Assembly (NCBI RefSeq): GCF_014638845.1
Contig: NZ_BMFP01000006.1
Coordinates: 124,001-188,000, forward strand
Reading direction: 5' to 3'
From: Pontibacter amylolyticus
GTDB lineage: Bacteria; Bacteroidota; Bacteroidia; Cytophagales; Hymenobacteraceae
Length of the DNA: 64,000 nt
The translations under genes were made by a program, and so were the position numbers. The notes under the pieces are model-generated. The model worked only from the letters and a program-made list of their open reading frames with translations, had not been told where the DNA came from and did no database searches. Of the stretch, positions 43,806 through 52,795 are shown one piece after another. Each line of letters starts with the position of its first letter. The first letter of the stretch is position 1.

Positions 43806-44620
43806 CAGTTGGCGCCATCGTACAGGCTCGGTTAGGTTCGGAGCGTTTGCCTAAGAAGGCCTTGCTGCCGCTGCCCTTTAGCGGTGGTCCTACCCTGCTG
43901 CAACATGTGGTAACGCGCGCAAAGGCAGCGCAATGCATAACCACGGTTGCCGTAGCTACTACAAAAAGACCTGCCGATGATGCCATCCATACCTTCTGCC
44001 AGGATAAACAGATAGACTTCTTCAGAGGCTCGGAGGATGATGTGCTGGAAAGGTTCTACACTAGTGCTCAAAAGTATGAGCTGGACGTAGTGGTAAGGCT
44101 TACGGGCGACAACCCCTTCATCACGCCGGCGACCATAGACGAGGCTGTTACACAACACGTAGCTGCAGGTGCGGACTACACTATAACGGAAGGCCTTCCG
44201 CTCGGCACCAACATAGAGGTCGTTTCCTTTTCGGCGTTAGAACGCGCTGCCAATGAGGCGACTGAGGCTGCAGACCGGGAACACGTCACGCCGTACATCC
44301 GCAGGGAGCAGGGGTTTGAGAGACAAACTATCACGTGTATTTCTGCACTAAGCTCGCTGCGCCTCACCGTTGACTACCCTTCGGATTACGCGCTGGCCAA
44401 CTTACTCTACGCCAAGCTATATCATCAAGACAAGCTCTTTAGCTTTGCCGATATTGAAAAGCTGTTGCAGGAGCATGGCTGGCTTGCCAACGTTAATACA
44501 CAGAACCAGCAGCGGCAGGCATTTGCCTCCGAGGCCGATGAGTTTGAGAGCGCGGCCAAGGCATTGAAGGAAGGCGGCTATACCCGCGTGCTGCAAAAAT
44601 TAGAGGGGGTACGAAGATGA
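43799..44620 (+). CDS. pseF: SpsF-type cytidylyltransferase, likely PseF role
   Basis: From the ATG at 43799 the 273-residue protein shows IVQARLGSERLPKKALLPL near the start and RLTGDNPFITPAT near 97-109, the mark of SpsF-type CTP transferases. It would turn pseudaminic acid into CMP-pseudaminic acid. A GTG three codons upstream is open, but the ATG is preferred. It overlaps the SDR gene by 7 bases and the PseG-PseH gene by 4. The identification as PseF is by position; sequence alone says only CTP transferase of sugar acids. Confidence 0.83.
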   Translation: MVTVGAIVQARLGSERLPKKALLPLPFSGGPTLLQHVVTRAKAAQCITTVAVATTKRPADDAIHTFCQDKQIDFFRGSEDDVLERFYTSAQKYELDVVVRLTGDNPFITPATIDEAVTQHVAAGADYTITEGLPLGTNIEVVSFSALERAANEATEAADREHVTPYIRREQGFERQTITCISALSSLRLTVDYPSDYALANLLYAKLYHQDKLFSFADIEKLLQEHGWLANVNTQNQQRQAFASEADEFESAAKALKEGGYTRVLQKLEGVRR

Positions 44621-46095
44621 ACTCAAAGCCCCGGATCATTCTCCGTGCCGACGGCAATAGCCGCATCGGCTTGGGGCATGTGGTGCACTCGCTGGCCTTG
44701 GCCGAAATGCTGCGCCATGATTTTGAGTGCCTGTTTGCCATACAGGTCCCAAGCCACGAGCTGCAGGAGCAGATAAAGAAAACCTGCGACGCCGTCATTG
44801 TACTTCCAGCATGCAACCACGACGAGGACAGGTTTGCACATGAGCTTGACGCCTACATTACCAAAGACGTGCTGGTGGTGCTGGATGGCTACAAATTCAG
44901 TACAGCGTATCAGCAAAGTGTAAAGAACAAGGGCTGTCAGCTTTTCTGCATCGATGATATCCACAGCTATGTGTTTGTGGCGGATACCATACTGAACCAG
45001 GCTGGTGGCGTGGATGCGGCAAAGTATAAGACGGCCCCATACACTAGGGTTTTGATCGGCCCGAAGTACGCCTTGCTCCGCCCCCCCTTTCTACGGGCGG
45101 CACAGGAAGAGAGGACTTTCCCTGCGGGTGATGTGCGGGTTTTCCTCAACCTAGGCGGCGCCGACCCTTATGACCATACCATGCGGATCGCCATGGAACT
45201 GCAGCGCATGCAGGACATAGGCAAGGTGGAGATAATTATCGGCAGCGCTTACCAGCACCTATTCGAACTACAGGCATGGCTGCACCAGAATCCGAAGTTT
45301 AGCCTGCACCAGAACCTCAGCGCCGAGGAGATGTGTCAGCTGATGCAGACTTGCGCCGTCGCCATCACCTCTGCCAGCGGCGTGGCCTACGAGTATGCCT
45401 CTGTGGGCGGCTTGCTATTCGTACTACAGACAGCGGAGAACCAGGAGAACCTTTATACTTTTCTGACACAGAACGGCATTGCGCAAAAGTATGAACAACT
45501 GCAGCAAAGTATAAAAATTGACCTGATTACTGCATTTGAGCAGGCGGTAACAAGACAGTGGCTGTATTTCGATGGGAACGCCGGTGAACGACTGCGGCAA
45601 GTCTTCCAGAACATGGCTTTGGCGGCAAGTATAACCATGCGCAAGGCTACCGAAGACGACTTGATGCTTCTCTTCGGCTGGAACAATGACTCGGAGGTGC
45701 GAAAAAACTCCTTCAACCCAAAACCCATTCCCTTGGCTAACCACCAAGCATGGTTCATGGCCAGACTGAAAGACGAAGACACGTCCATCTATATAGCGGA
45801 AAGCGCCGGGGAGCCTGCGGCACAGATCCGCTTCAGCCTATCAGGGGGCACTGCCACCATCAGCTACCTCATTGCCGGCGGGTTCAGGGGCAAGGGGCTC
45901 GGGCACGTTGTGCTGCTGAAGGGTGTTGAGAAGCTAAAGCAGGACCATCCTCGTGTAACCCTGGTGGAGGGGCTGGTGCAGCGGGAGAACAACCCCTCGA
46001 TCAAGGCCTTCGAGAGGGCTGGCTTTTCCTACGGGGAGCCAGACCCGGAGCACCCGGGGGCATATCGCTTCGTGCTGGGGCGAGACAAAAAGTAA
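44617..46095 (+). CDS. PseG-PseH fusion: UDP-sugar hydrolase with C-terminal GNAT acetyltransferase
   Basis: The 492-residue protein joins two enzymes. Residues 1-330 are PseG-like with RADGNSRIGLGHVVHSLALA (probable catalytic H21), a GT-B-like hydrolase that removes UDP. From about residue 339 comes a GNAT domain (ITMRKATEDDL, and GFRGKGLGHVVLL as the acetyl-CoA loop), matching PseH, which acetylates the C4 amine. Both are consecutive steps between PseC and PseI; their fusion saves an extra gene. It is coupled to the pseF gene by an ATGA overlap and lies 18 bases before pseI. Confidence 0.92.
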   Translation: MNSKPRIILRADGNSRIGLGHVVHSLALAEMLRHDFECLFAIQVPSHELQEQIKKTCDAVIVLPACNHDEDRFAHELDAYITKDVLVVLDGYKFSTAYQQSVKNKGCQLFCIDDIHSYVFVADTILNQAGGVDAAKYKTAPYTRVLIGPKYALLRPPFLRAAQEERTFPAGDVRVFLNLGGADPYDHTMRIAMELQRMQDIGKVEIIIGSAYQHLFELQAWLHQNPKFSLHQNLSAEEMCQLMQTCAVAITSASGVAYEYASVGGLLFVLQTAENQENLYTFLTQNGIAQKYEQLQQSIKIDLITAFEQAVTRQWLYFDGNAGERLRQVFQNMALAASITMRKATEDDLMLLFGWNNDSEVRKNSFNPKPIPLANHQAWFMARLKDEDTSIYIAESAGEPAAQIRFSLSGGTATISYLIAGGFRGKGLGHVVLLKGVEKLKQDHPRVTLVEGLVQRENNPSIKAFERAGFSYGEPDPEHPGAYRFVLGRDKK

Positions 46096-46113
46096 AACGT
46101 AAAACAGAAGAAC

Positions 46114-47157
46114 ATGATCAACGATATCAACATCGCCGGCCGCATGGTCGGCCCAGATTATAAGCCCTTTGTCATAGCCGAGATGTCGGGCAACCACAAC
46201 CAGTCGCTGGAGCGTGCCTTGGCTCTTGTGGATGCGGCCGCTGACGCCGGCGCGGATGCCATCAAGCTGCAGACCTATACCGCCGACACCATGACCCTGC
46301 CCGGCGCCCTCACCATTGAGGACGAGAACTCCTTATGGAAGGGACGTGAGCTGTATGACCTTTACAAGGAGGCCTACACCCCCTGGGAGTGGCACCAACC
46401 CATCTTCAAGCGGGCTAGGGAGCGTGGCATGATCGCCTTCTCCTCCCCCTTCGATGAGTCTGCGGTGGATTTCCTGGAAGAGCTCGGGGCGCCGGTCTAC
46501 AAGATTGCTTCTTTCGAAAATACAGACCACCCGCTGCTGCGCAAGGTGGCCGCTACGGGCAAACCGATGATCATGAGCACTGGAGCCGCCACATTAACAG
46601 AATTGGATGAAGCCGTGCGGGTGCTCCGTGAGGCAAGCTGCGAGCAATTTATACTTTTAAAGTGCACGAGCACCTATCCTTCTACCCCCGAAAATACGAA
46701 CCTCGCCACCATTCCGCACATGCGGGAGTTGTTCGGCGTGCAGGTGGGCCTCTCGGACCACACCATGGGGGTGGGTGCCGCCGTGGCGGCCGTGGCATTA
46801 GGCGCAACCGTTATAGAGAAACACTTCACCCTCAGAAGGGCGGACGGAGGCGTGGACTCGGCTTTCTCACTGGAGCCCGAGGAGCTGCATGCGCTGGTGG
46901 TCGAATCTGAGAGGGCGTGGCAGGCATTAGGCCATGTGCAGTATGGGGTGCTGCGGGCAGAGGAGAAAAGCCGCCTGTTCAAGCGCTCCGTGTACGCAGC
47001 CAAAGACATTGCCGCCGGCGAGGCCTTTACCAAAGAGAACATCCGCGTCATCCGGCCGGGTTTGGGCCTGGCACCGAAGCATTACGAGGAACTGCTGGGA
47101 AGGCCTGCATCGAAAGCTGTTAAAGCCGGAACGCCGCTCAACTGGGACCTGGTGTAG
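46114..47157 (+). CDS. pseI: Pseudaminic acid synthase, PseI
   Basis: The 347-residue NeuB-type protein has IAEMSGNHNQ near 21-30, YKIASFENTDHP near 129-140 with the conserved lysine, metal ligands H216 (GLSDHTMG) and H237 (EKHFTLRR), and a SAF domain from about 285. EMSGNHN and IEDENSLWKGRELYDLYKEA are typical of PseI. It joins the freed 2,4-diacetamido sugar with phosphoenolpyruvate to give pseudaminic acid. It ends the operon; a 310-base AT-rich gap follows. Confidence 0.95.
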   Translation: MINDINIAGRMVGPDYKPFVIAEMSGNHNQSLERALALVDAAADAGADAIKLQTYTADTMTLPGALTIEDENSLWKGRELYDLYKEAYTPWEWHQPIFKRARERGMIAFSSPFDESAVDFLEELGAPVYKIASFENTDHPLLRKVAATGKPMIMSTGAATLTELDEAVRVLREASCEQFILLKCTSTYPSTPENTNLATIPHMRELFGVQVGLSDHTMGVGAAVAAVALGATVIEKHFTLRRADGGVDSAFSLEPEELHALVVESERAWQALGHVQYGVLRAEEKSRLFKRSVYAAKDIAAGEAFTKENIRVIRPGLGLAPKHYEELLGRPASKAVKAGTPLNWDLV

Positions 47158-47467
47158 TCAATGGAAAAGTGGTACGCCATCTATAGCAGATAAAAAGACT
47201 GCCAAGGTAATATATTCTTACATTTGCTGGCCGACATTTGAGGCACTGTGTCTAGAGTATGTGAGGTGCCTTATGGTATTCTTCATTACTTTTGAACTGT
47301 ATTACAATATAGGAAAGTGTTAAATAAGCTAAATATGATAATTATTTTCTGTGGCTGTAGTCTAACTATCGTGTAAACTGCTCATGATGGGTAACTCGAC
47401 CTTTTAAAGGTATTAGATCAATAAGTATAATAAGCTTATTATAATATAGATTGAAAGTATATTTAAC
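47158..47467 (+). other. AT-rich gap with an 18 bp perfect palindrome before the flippase gene
   Basis: No gene is seen in 310 bases. TATAATAAGCTTATTATA (47426-47443) is a perfect palindrome that could be an operator, or mark a new promoter for the following AT-rich genes. No full TAnnTTTG box was found near it. The composition changes here from GC-rich to AT-rich, so this may also be a junction of the mosaic locus. Confidence 0.5.
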
Positions 47468-48937
47468 TTGAAAAATACAATAAAAAGGACTTCCTTTTAC
47501 CTATTATTAGGTTTCTTGCCTTTAGCTTCAAATTTTTTAGTAGCTCCCCTTTTTACTAGAGTGCTTCCTCCTGTCGAATATGGATTAATAGCATTAGCTA
47601 CATTGTTCCAAAACTATCTTACAGTTACTATTGATGTTGGTTTAAAAGGTGGGTTTAGCAGGTATTATTTTCGCTTCTATAAAAGTAGTAAAATAGTATC
47701 TACTTTGTTGTCAACCACAGTTATAGCTTTAGTGGCAATAGCTCTGATAACTTATACAGTCTTGCTATTTTTTGGGGAACAGTTGTTTCAATTAGTATTT
47801 GAGAACAAGCTTTTTACATTTAGCAGGTATGGGCACTATGTATTTATACTTAGTTTTAGTGCTCTTCTTAATGCAGTGGTACTTTCATACTTCCGAAATG
47901 GCGAAAATTTAAAATATTTTGCTATTCTTTCAATTAGCACGTTCGCATTAATGACTTTAGGTGCTGTAACAGGTGTATTAATTTATAAACAAGGTGCGTT
48001 AGGTAGTATTGTAGGTAAAATGGCTGGTTCAGGAATTATTGTTCTTGCTTTTCTTATTGCTTTCTACAAGAAGCATTCTTTGCGTTTTGAATGGAGGTTA
48101 TTGAAACCTATGCTCAAATATGGTTTACCTCTAATTCCTTTTGGGCTTTTGGGTATAACAATTCAAAATCTAGATCGTTTTTTTATTGAAAGGTATTTTA
48201 ATCTGCAGGTATTAGGCCAGTACAATGTAGCTTTTCTGATAAGTACTATTCCTTTCATATTGCTCAATGCTTTTCAATCATCAATTAATCCGGGAATACT
48301 GAAGTTGCTTGAAAATACCAAATCAAACAATAAAGTTAATGCCTATAAAGAAATAAGTGGAAACTTTAGGTTGATGATCTTTTTTATGGGTATAACATTA
48401 TTAGCTATGATTACTTTATCAGGTGTAGTTGTAATGTTTTACGTAGGTGAAGAGTACAGAGAGATTATAAAATACCTCCCTATACTTATTTTAGCCTTTA
48501 TACCTCTGATCTATCAAAGCATGTATAGCTTATTGCTATTTTATCATTACCAATCTAAACTTCTACCTTTACTTAGCCTGTTTACCTTAATTGTAGCCGT
48601 TGGTTTAAACATGTTGCTAATTCCATTATATGGTGTTTATGGAGTTGCATTTGCTGTGTTAGGTAAGAATATAGTATATGCGATTTGTACTTTTATTGCT
48701 GTAAAAAAGAAGGGTTTTTATGTGCCCGAAATGTTTGATTTAGGTAAAGTAAAAGCTATTCCGTTCGTAATTAGTGGATGTGGTTTGGTGGCATTTATTT
48801 TTATTTATATGTATCCCCAACTGTCGCATTTAATAACGGGAATTATAGGATCTCTTACTGGGGCTTTTCTGTTATTCTTCTTCAGAAGCGAAGTAATAAG
48901 TGTATTTACATCAGTTAAGATGAAATTTAATTTTTAA
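47468..48937 (+). CDS. wzx: Oligosaccharide flippase (Wzx-like)
   Basis: The 489-residue protein has about 12-14 membrane helices and the layout of the MVF/MOP flippases, with PLFTRVLPPVEYGLIALATLFQN near 27-49, the usual first loop. It should turn the lipid-linked repeat unit to the outer face of the inner membrane. The start codon appears to be TTG (47468): no in-frame ATG occurs before residue 150 or so, and the N-terminal helix is needed; the stop at 47447 limits the frame upstream. The gene is AT-rich, like those after it. Confidence 0.9.
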   Translation: MKNTIKRTSFYLLLGFLPLASNFLVAPLFTRVLPPVEYGLIALATLFQNYLTVTIDVGLKGGFSRYYFRFYKSSKIVSTLLSTTVIALVAIALITYTVLLFFGEQLFQLVFENKLFTFSRYGHYVFILSFSALLNAVVLSYFRNGENLKYFAILSISTFALMTLGAVTGVLIYKQGALGSIVGKMAGSGIIVLAFLIAFYKKHSLRFEWRLLKPMLKYGLPLIPFGLLGITIQNLDRFFIERYFNLQVLGQYNVAFLISTIPFILLNAFQSSINPGILKLLENTKSNNKVNAYKEISGNFRLMIFFMGITLLAMITLSGVVVMFYVGEEYREIIKYLPILILAFIPLIYQSMYSLLLFYHYQSKLLPLLSLFTLIVAVGLNMLLIPLYGVYGVAFAVLGKNIVYAICTFIAVKKKGFYVPEMFDLGKVKAIPFVISGCGLVAFIFIYMYPQLSHLITGIIGSLTGAFLLFFFRSEVISVFTSVKMKFNF

Positions 48938-48944
48938 GACAAGA

Positions 48945-50480
48945 ATGAGAGTACTTTATGCGCTATCCCACCTTGAAGATTGGGTTGGTTTCGCTTTAGA
49001 AATGAAGCAACATCATGGCTGGGATCCCCAATACTGGCTTTCAACTTCAGCGACGGATCATTTGATAGGTCATCACTTTCCTACCTGTAGAAGACATTCT
49101 TATACAGATATAATACGAGGTAAAAGCCCTTATGGAATAGATCTGTTTCAGCCATCATCCATTGATCAAAAAACCATTAGAGAGTATGCTTTCGAAATGG
49201 ATCAAGCCATGAAGATGATGGATCGCTTAGATTCAGGAGATGCATTTTCATACAATGAGAGAAAAAGCTTTTTGATAAAGATGCTTAATTATGCTCATAA
49301 TGTATATTTTACCTTTAGACCTGAGTTAGCCGTCTTTACTGAGGTGCCTCACCATGCCGCACAATACATTTTGTATGTCGTACTAAAGCGATATGGCGTA
49401 AAGACACTTATGTTTAAACCTATCTTTGTTGGTGAATTAAGGCTACTAATATATGGTGATATTTATGATAATCCCTTCGACACTCTGAATGCTTTTTCTC
49501 TTAATACAGGACCCTCAGAGAGTGAACTTGCGTCTATAAAGCAGTATATTGCGAAATTAAGAGGAGATTATGGTGCTGGTATTCCTGAGTATATGATGAA
49601 ACAACAGAAAACGTCAGGATATGTTAGTACTATATATAAAACCTTTTTTCATTTATTAAGACAGGGGAGTGTTAAAAATCTGCTTGATAGGGCCAAAACT
49701 ACGAATGTTCTAAAGTTGAAGGATAAAAGGCTGGAGGAATCATTGCCAAGTCGAGCAGATTTATATTGGATCAAATTAAAAGGGCTAAAAAAGAAGAGAG
49801 AACTGAGACATGAATATAGAAAGCTATCAATTGAAAGACCAAATCTAGATGTTCCATTTGTGTTTTTTCCTTTACATTATCAGCCTGAGAGAACAACCTC
49901 TCCGGATGGAGGAGTATATGTGGATCAATTTTTAGCTATAAGTTTACTACGGAAAATATTGCCAAATGAAGTTAAGATATATGTAAAGGAACATACTTCT
50001 CAGTTTCACCCAAAGATGGATGGACATTTGGGACGTTCTGTATATCAGTATTATGAAATTAAAGAATTATACAATGTAGAATTAATTTCAGACTCTTTGC
50101 AATCCTTTGAATTGATAGATAAAAGTATCTGCGTTGCTACAGTAACGGGTACTATAGGTATTGAGGCTGTTGCTAGAAAAAAAGCTGCTCTGATTTTTGG
50201 GCCAGGTTGTTGGTACAGGTCACTTAAAGGTACTTTTTTTATAGATGATGAGGAATCATTGAAGGTTGCAACAAAGAAAATATTTGAAGGAATGGTAATT
50301 GAGGAACAAGATCTTCTTGATTTCTTGATCAAATTACATACAATAACATTCAAAGGTAAGCTTACTCCTGGTTCCAATAGCATTAATTCTGAAAGAAATA
50401 TTTCTGCACTTGTTAAATCTGTAGAGCTATACGTAGCAAGAGTTTTTCAAAATGATTTTTCTGAGGATCATGCACTGTAG
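48945..50480 (+). CDS. Capsule-synthesis-type protein with KEH motif
   Basis: The 511-residue protein has no signal peptide and no membrane helix. In its second half FVFFPLHYQPERTTSPDGG and VKEHTSQFHP (K348, E349, H350) resemble the KEHP segment of Capsule_synth (KpsS/KpsC-like) proteins, which are Kdo or related sugar transferases. VATVTGTIGIEAVARKKAAL further on suits the nucleotide-binding end of a GT-B fold. It may add a sugar acid to the chain. It lies 7 bases after the flippase gene. The family call is moderate; a nonulosonic acid transferase is possible. Confidence 0.65.
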   Translation: MRVLYALSHLEDWVGFALEMKQHHGWDPQYWLSTSATDHLIGHHFPTCRRHSYTDIIRGKSPYGIDLFQPSSIDQKTIREYAFEMDQAMKMMDRLDSGDAFSYNERKSFLIKMLNYAHNVYFTFRPELAVFTEVPHHAAQYILYVVLKRYGVKTLMFKPIFVGELRLLIYGDIYDNPFDTLNAFSLNTGPSESELASIKQYIAKLRGDYGAGIPEYMMKQQKTSGYVSTIYKTFFHLLRQGSVKNLLDRAKTTNVLKLKDKRLEESLPSRADLYWIKLKGLKKKRELRHEYRKLSIERPNLDVPFVFFPLHYQPERTTSPDGGVYVDQFLAISLLRKILPNEVKIYVKEHTSQFHPKMDGHLGRSVYQYYEIKELYNVELISDSLQSFELIDKSICVATVTGTIGIEAVARKKAALIFGPGCWYRSLKGTFFIDDEESLKVATKKIFEGMVIEEQDLLDFLIKLHTITFKGKLTPGSNSINSERNISALVKSVELYVARVFQNDFSEDHAL

Positions 50481-50521
50481 TGAGGCTGTAATTCTTTAAG
50501 TTGATTTAATTTTTCGTAGTA

Positions 50522-51520
50522 ATGACTGTTGCCGTAGTAAAAGATGAAAGAACTTCGAGAAGTATAAAAAGATATACAAGTCTCATAGAGGCAATTGATA
50601 ACTATGAAACCTACACGATTCCAAAATCAAAGTATCGCTTATATTCACTTGTGCACAAATACCTAGTAATTCCAGCAAAGCTGGCTTTTTCTAAGCATAA
50701 AAAAATAATTTTACCATCAGAGAGATATAGTTATTTGTTATTGTTTCTTCACCATAAAAAAGTGTTTATTGTATGCCATGATCTACATGATTTGATGGAT
50801 AAAAGCTCTTCTTGGTGGCGAAGATGTTTAGATAGGAATTTTATAAAACTTTTAAGATACTCCACAAAAATAATTTGTGTCTCTGAGCATACTAAAGAAG
50901 ATTTAGCTAGAATTATTGAGGAGAGATTTCTTTCCAAGGTTACTGTAATACATAATCCCGTGGAAGAATTTTGGTTTGAGAATGTTCAAATAAATGACTC
51001 TAAATTTGCCGCGTTAAAGAAACGGCAGTTTATACTGCTTGTTGGTACTAATGCATGGTATAAGAACATAAGAGAAACTCTAAAGGCTCTTGCAAAAGTT
51101 AAGAGCAGTCTAATAGTTAGAGTAGGAGCAGTAGATCCAGACTTGCTCTCACTATTCGAAGAAGATCAACTAATTCAATTTAATGGTATAACTGAGAAGG
51201 AATTACAATGGCTATATCAAAATGCGGCTTTATTCTTATTACCTTCTATTCATGAAGGATTTGGATGGCCTGTTCTGGAAGCTATGGCATCAGGCTGTCC
51301 AGTTGTAGTATCCGATAGGGCGAGCATTCCAGAAGTAGCAGGAGATGCAGGTTTGTATTTTAGTCCATACGATATGGGTCAAATGCTAAAAAATATAAAC
51401 AAGGTTCTATTGGATAGGGATTTACAACTTGAAATGTCTGAGAAGGGTAAAGCTATTGCATTCAAGTTTAGATTTGATATATATCAAAGTCGCTTTAGTA
51501 ATGTGCTTAACAAAGAATAA
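50522..51520 (+). CDS. Glycosyltransferase family 4 (1)
   Basis: The 332-residue protein has a GT-B fold with a donor-binding domain: LLVGTNAWYKNIRETLKALA near 172-191 and HEGFGWPVLEAMASGCPVVV near 242-261, which contains the E-x7-E motif of GT4 enzymes. IPEVAGDAGLYFSPYD follows. The N-terminal domain is short and lacks a membrane helix. It should transfer a sugar from a nucleotide donor to the lipid-linked repeat unit in the cytoplasm. Donor unknown. It is preceded by a 41-base gap after the capsule-type protein. Confidence 0.88.
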   Translation: MTVAVVKDERTSRSIKRYTSLIEAIDNYETYTIPKSKYRLYSLVHKYLVIPAKLAFSKHKKIILPSERYSYLLLFLHHKKVFIVCHDLHDLMDKSSSWWRRCLDRNFIKLLRYSTKIICVSEHTKEDLARIIEERFLSKVTVIHNPVEEFWFENVQINDSKFAALKKRQFILLVGTNAWYKNIRETLKALAKVKSSLIVRVGAVDPDLLSLFEEDQLIQFNGITEKELQWLYQNAALFLLPSIHEGFGWPVLEAMASGCPVVVSDRASIPEVAGDAGLYFSPYDMGQMLKNINKVLLDRDLQLEMSEKGKAIAFKFRFDIYQSRFSNVLNKE

Positions 51521-51656
51521 ATTTTTATAATACAAGTTATTTTGATTATCTTTTTAATATAGTGTTTCATGAAATTTTTTGAAGTTAGCTTGACTTCTCT
51601 ACGTTTATATATAGTAGAGCAGAAAATTTCAATATGTTTATTATTAATATTTGAAA

Positions 51657-52793
51657 ATGAAGGTTCTTTTTGTACAAAAAGAGGGTGGAATATTTGGAGC
51701 AGAAAATTACCAGCTTAAGATTATTCCAAGCCTTCTAAAAAAAGGGATTACTATAGAATTTTTAAGGCTTTATACTAAGTACCAAGGAGGAAAGGGAGGG
51801 GCTTTTATAGAAAAGCTTAATAGTCTAGGAGTTAAAACCTATGAAATTAATATCGGGAAATACCCTAGCTTCCCAAAACTTAAGGCAATAAAAAATATTA
51901 TTGAGGAAGGGCAGTATGATTTAGTGCACACACATCTTATTCATGCGGACTTCTACTTATCATTAACCAAAGTCTTCTTTAGTTTACCGTGTAAATGGGT
52001 TTCAACAAAGCATGGGTATGATAATGAGTTTACAAGTCAATATGGTTTTGACCCTTCTAAGCAAAAACTCACACCCTACTTTTTAATATCTCGATTTGCA
52101 GAGAAAAGAAATGATAAATCATATACTATATCTCATGGCCTAAGAAATTTCTTTACTGAAACAGGTTTAGCAAAAGCCAATAAAATGGAACTCATTCATT
52201 ATGGCTTTGATTTTCCCGAAGTGACAGAGGCTTGGATAGATAATAAATTTCGAATGTTCAAAAAGCAGGTTGTAATAGCAGGAAGACTAATTAAGTTTAA
52301 AGGCCATAGTAAACTTATTGAAGCTATTTCTGAATCAGTAAAAAAGGATAGCGAAATTGGTTTAGTAATTGTTGGTTCTGGTATATTAGAAGAGGAACTT
52401 AAGCAACAAGTTAAAATGCTCCAGATTGAATCTAACGTGCATTTTACTGGCTATAGTACAGAAGTGATTAAATATATGTACAATTCTGACTTGGTAGCAG
52501 TGCCTTCAATATCTGAGGGTTTTGGAGTTGTCTTCTTAGAAGCTTTCAACTGTAAAAAACCTGTTGTTGCTTTTGATGTACCAAGTGGGAATGAGTTGAT
52601 GATTCATAAAAAAACAGGATATCTTGTTCCTGCCTATGATATACAAGCTCTAGGAAATCAGATTGTAGAGATCTTCAGTGATCAGAGCGAGGCAAATAAA
52701 GTGGGCGCTAATGCTTACCGACAACTTATAGATTATTATAATTTAGATAGAATGGTTGATGAGACTATAAACTTCTATCAAGGCGTTATTTAG
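51657..52793 (+). CDS. Glycosyltransferase family 4 (2)
   Basis: From the ATG at 51657 the 378-residue protein starts MKVLFVQKEGGIFGAENYQL, a typical GT4 acceptor-domain start. VVIAGRLIKFKGHSKLIEAI near 204-223 and the E-x7-E motif in SEGFGVVFLEAF near 285-296 form the donor-binding half. The VHTHLIHADFYLS segment is also usual. It builds one linkage of the repeat unit. The start codon sits after a TTG two codons earlier; the ATG is preferred. A 136-base AT-rich gap precedes it. Confidence 0.9.
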   Translation: MKVLFVQKEGGIFGAENYQLKIIPSLLKKGITIEFLRLYTKYQGGKGGAFIEKLNSLGVKTYEINIGKYPSFPKLKAIKNIIEEGQYDLVHTHLIHADFYLSLTKVFFSLPCKWVSTKHGYDNEFTSQYGFDPSKQKLTPYFLISRFAEKRNDKSYTISHGLRNFFTETGLAKANKMELIHYGFDFPEVTEAWIDNKFRMFKKQVVIAGRLIKFKGHSKLIEAISESVKKDSEIGLVIVGSGILEEELKQQVKMLQIESNVHFTGYSTEVIKYMYNSDLVAVPSISEGFGVVFLEAFNCKKPVVAFDVPSGNELMIHKKTGYLVPAYDIQALGNQIVEIFSDQSEANKVGANAYRQLIDYYNLDRMVDETINFYQGVI

Positions 52794-52795
52794 TA

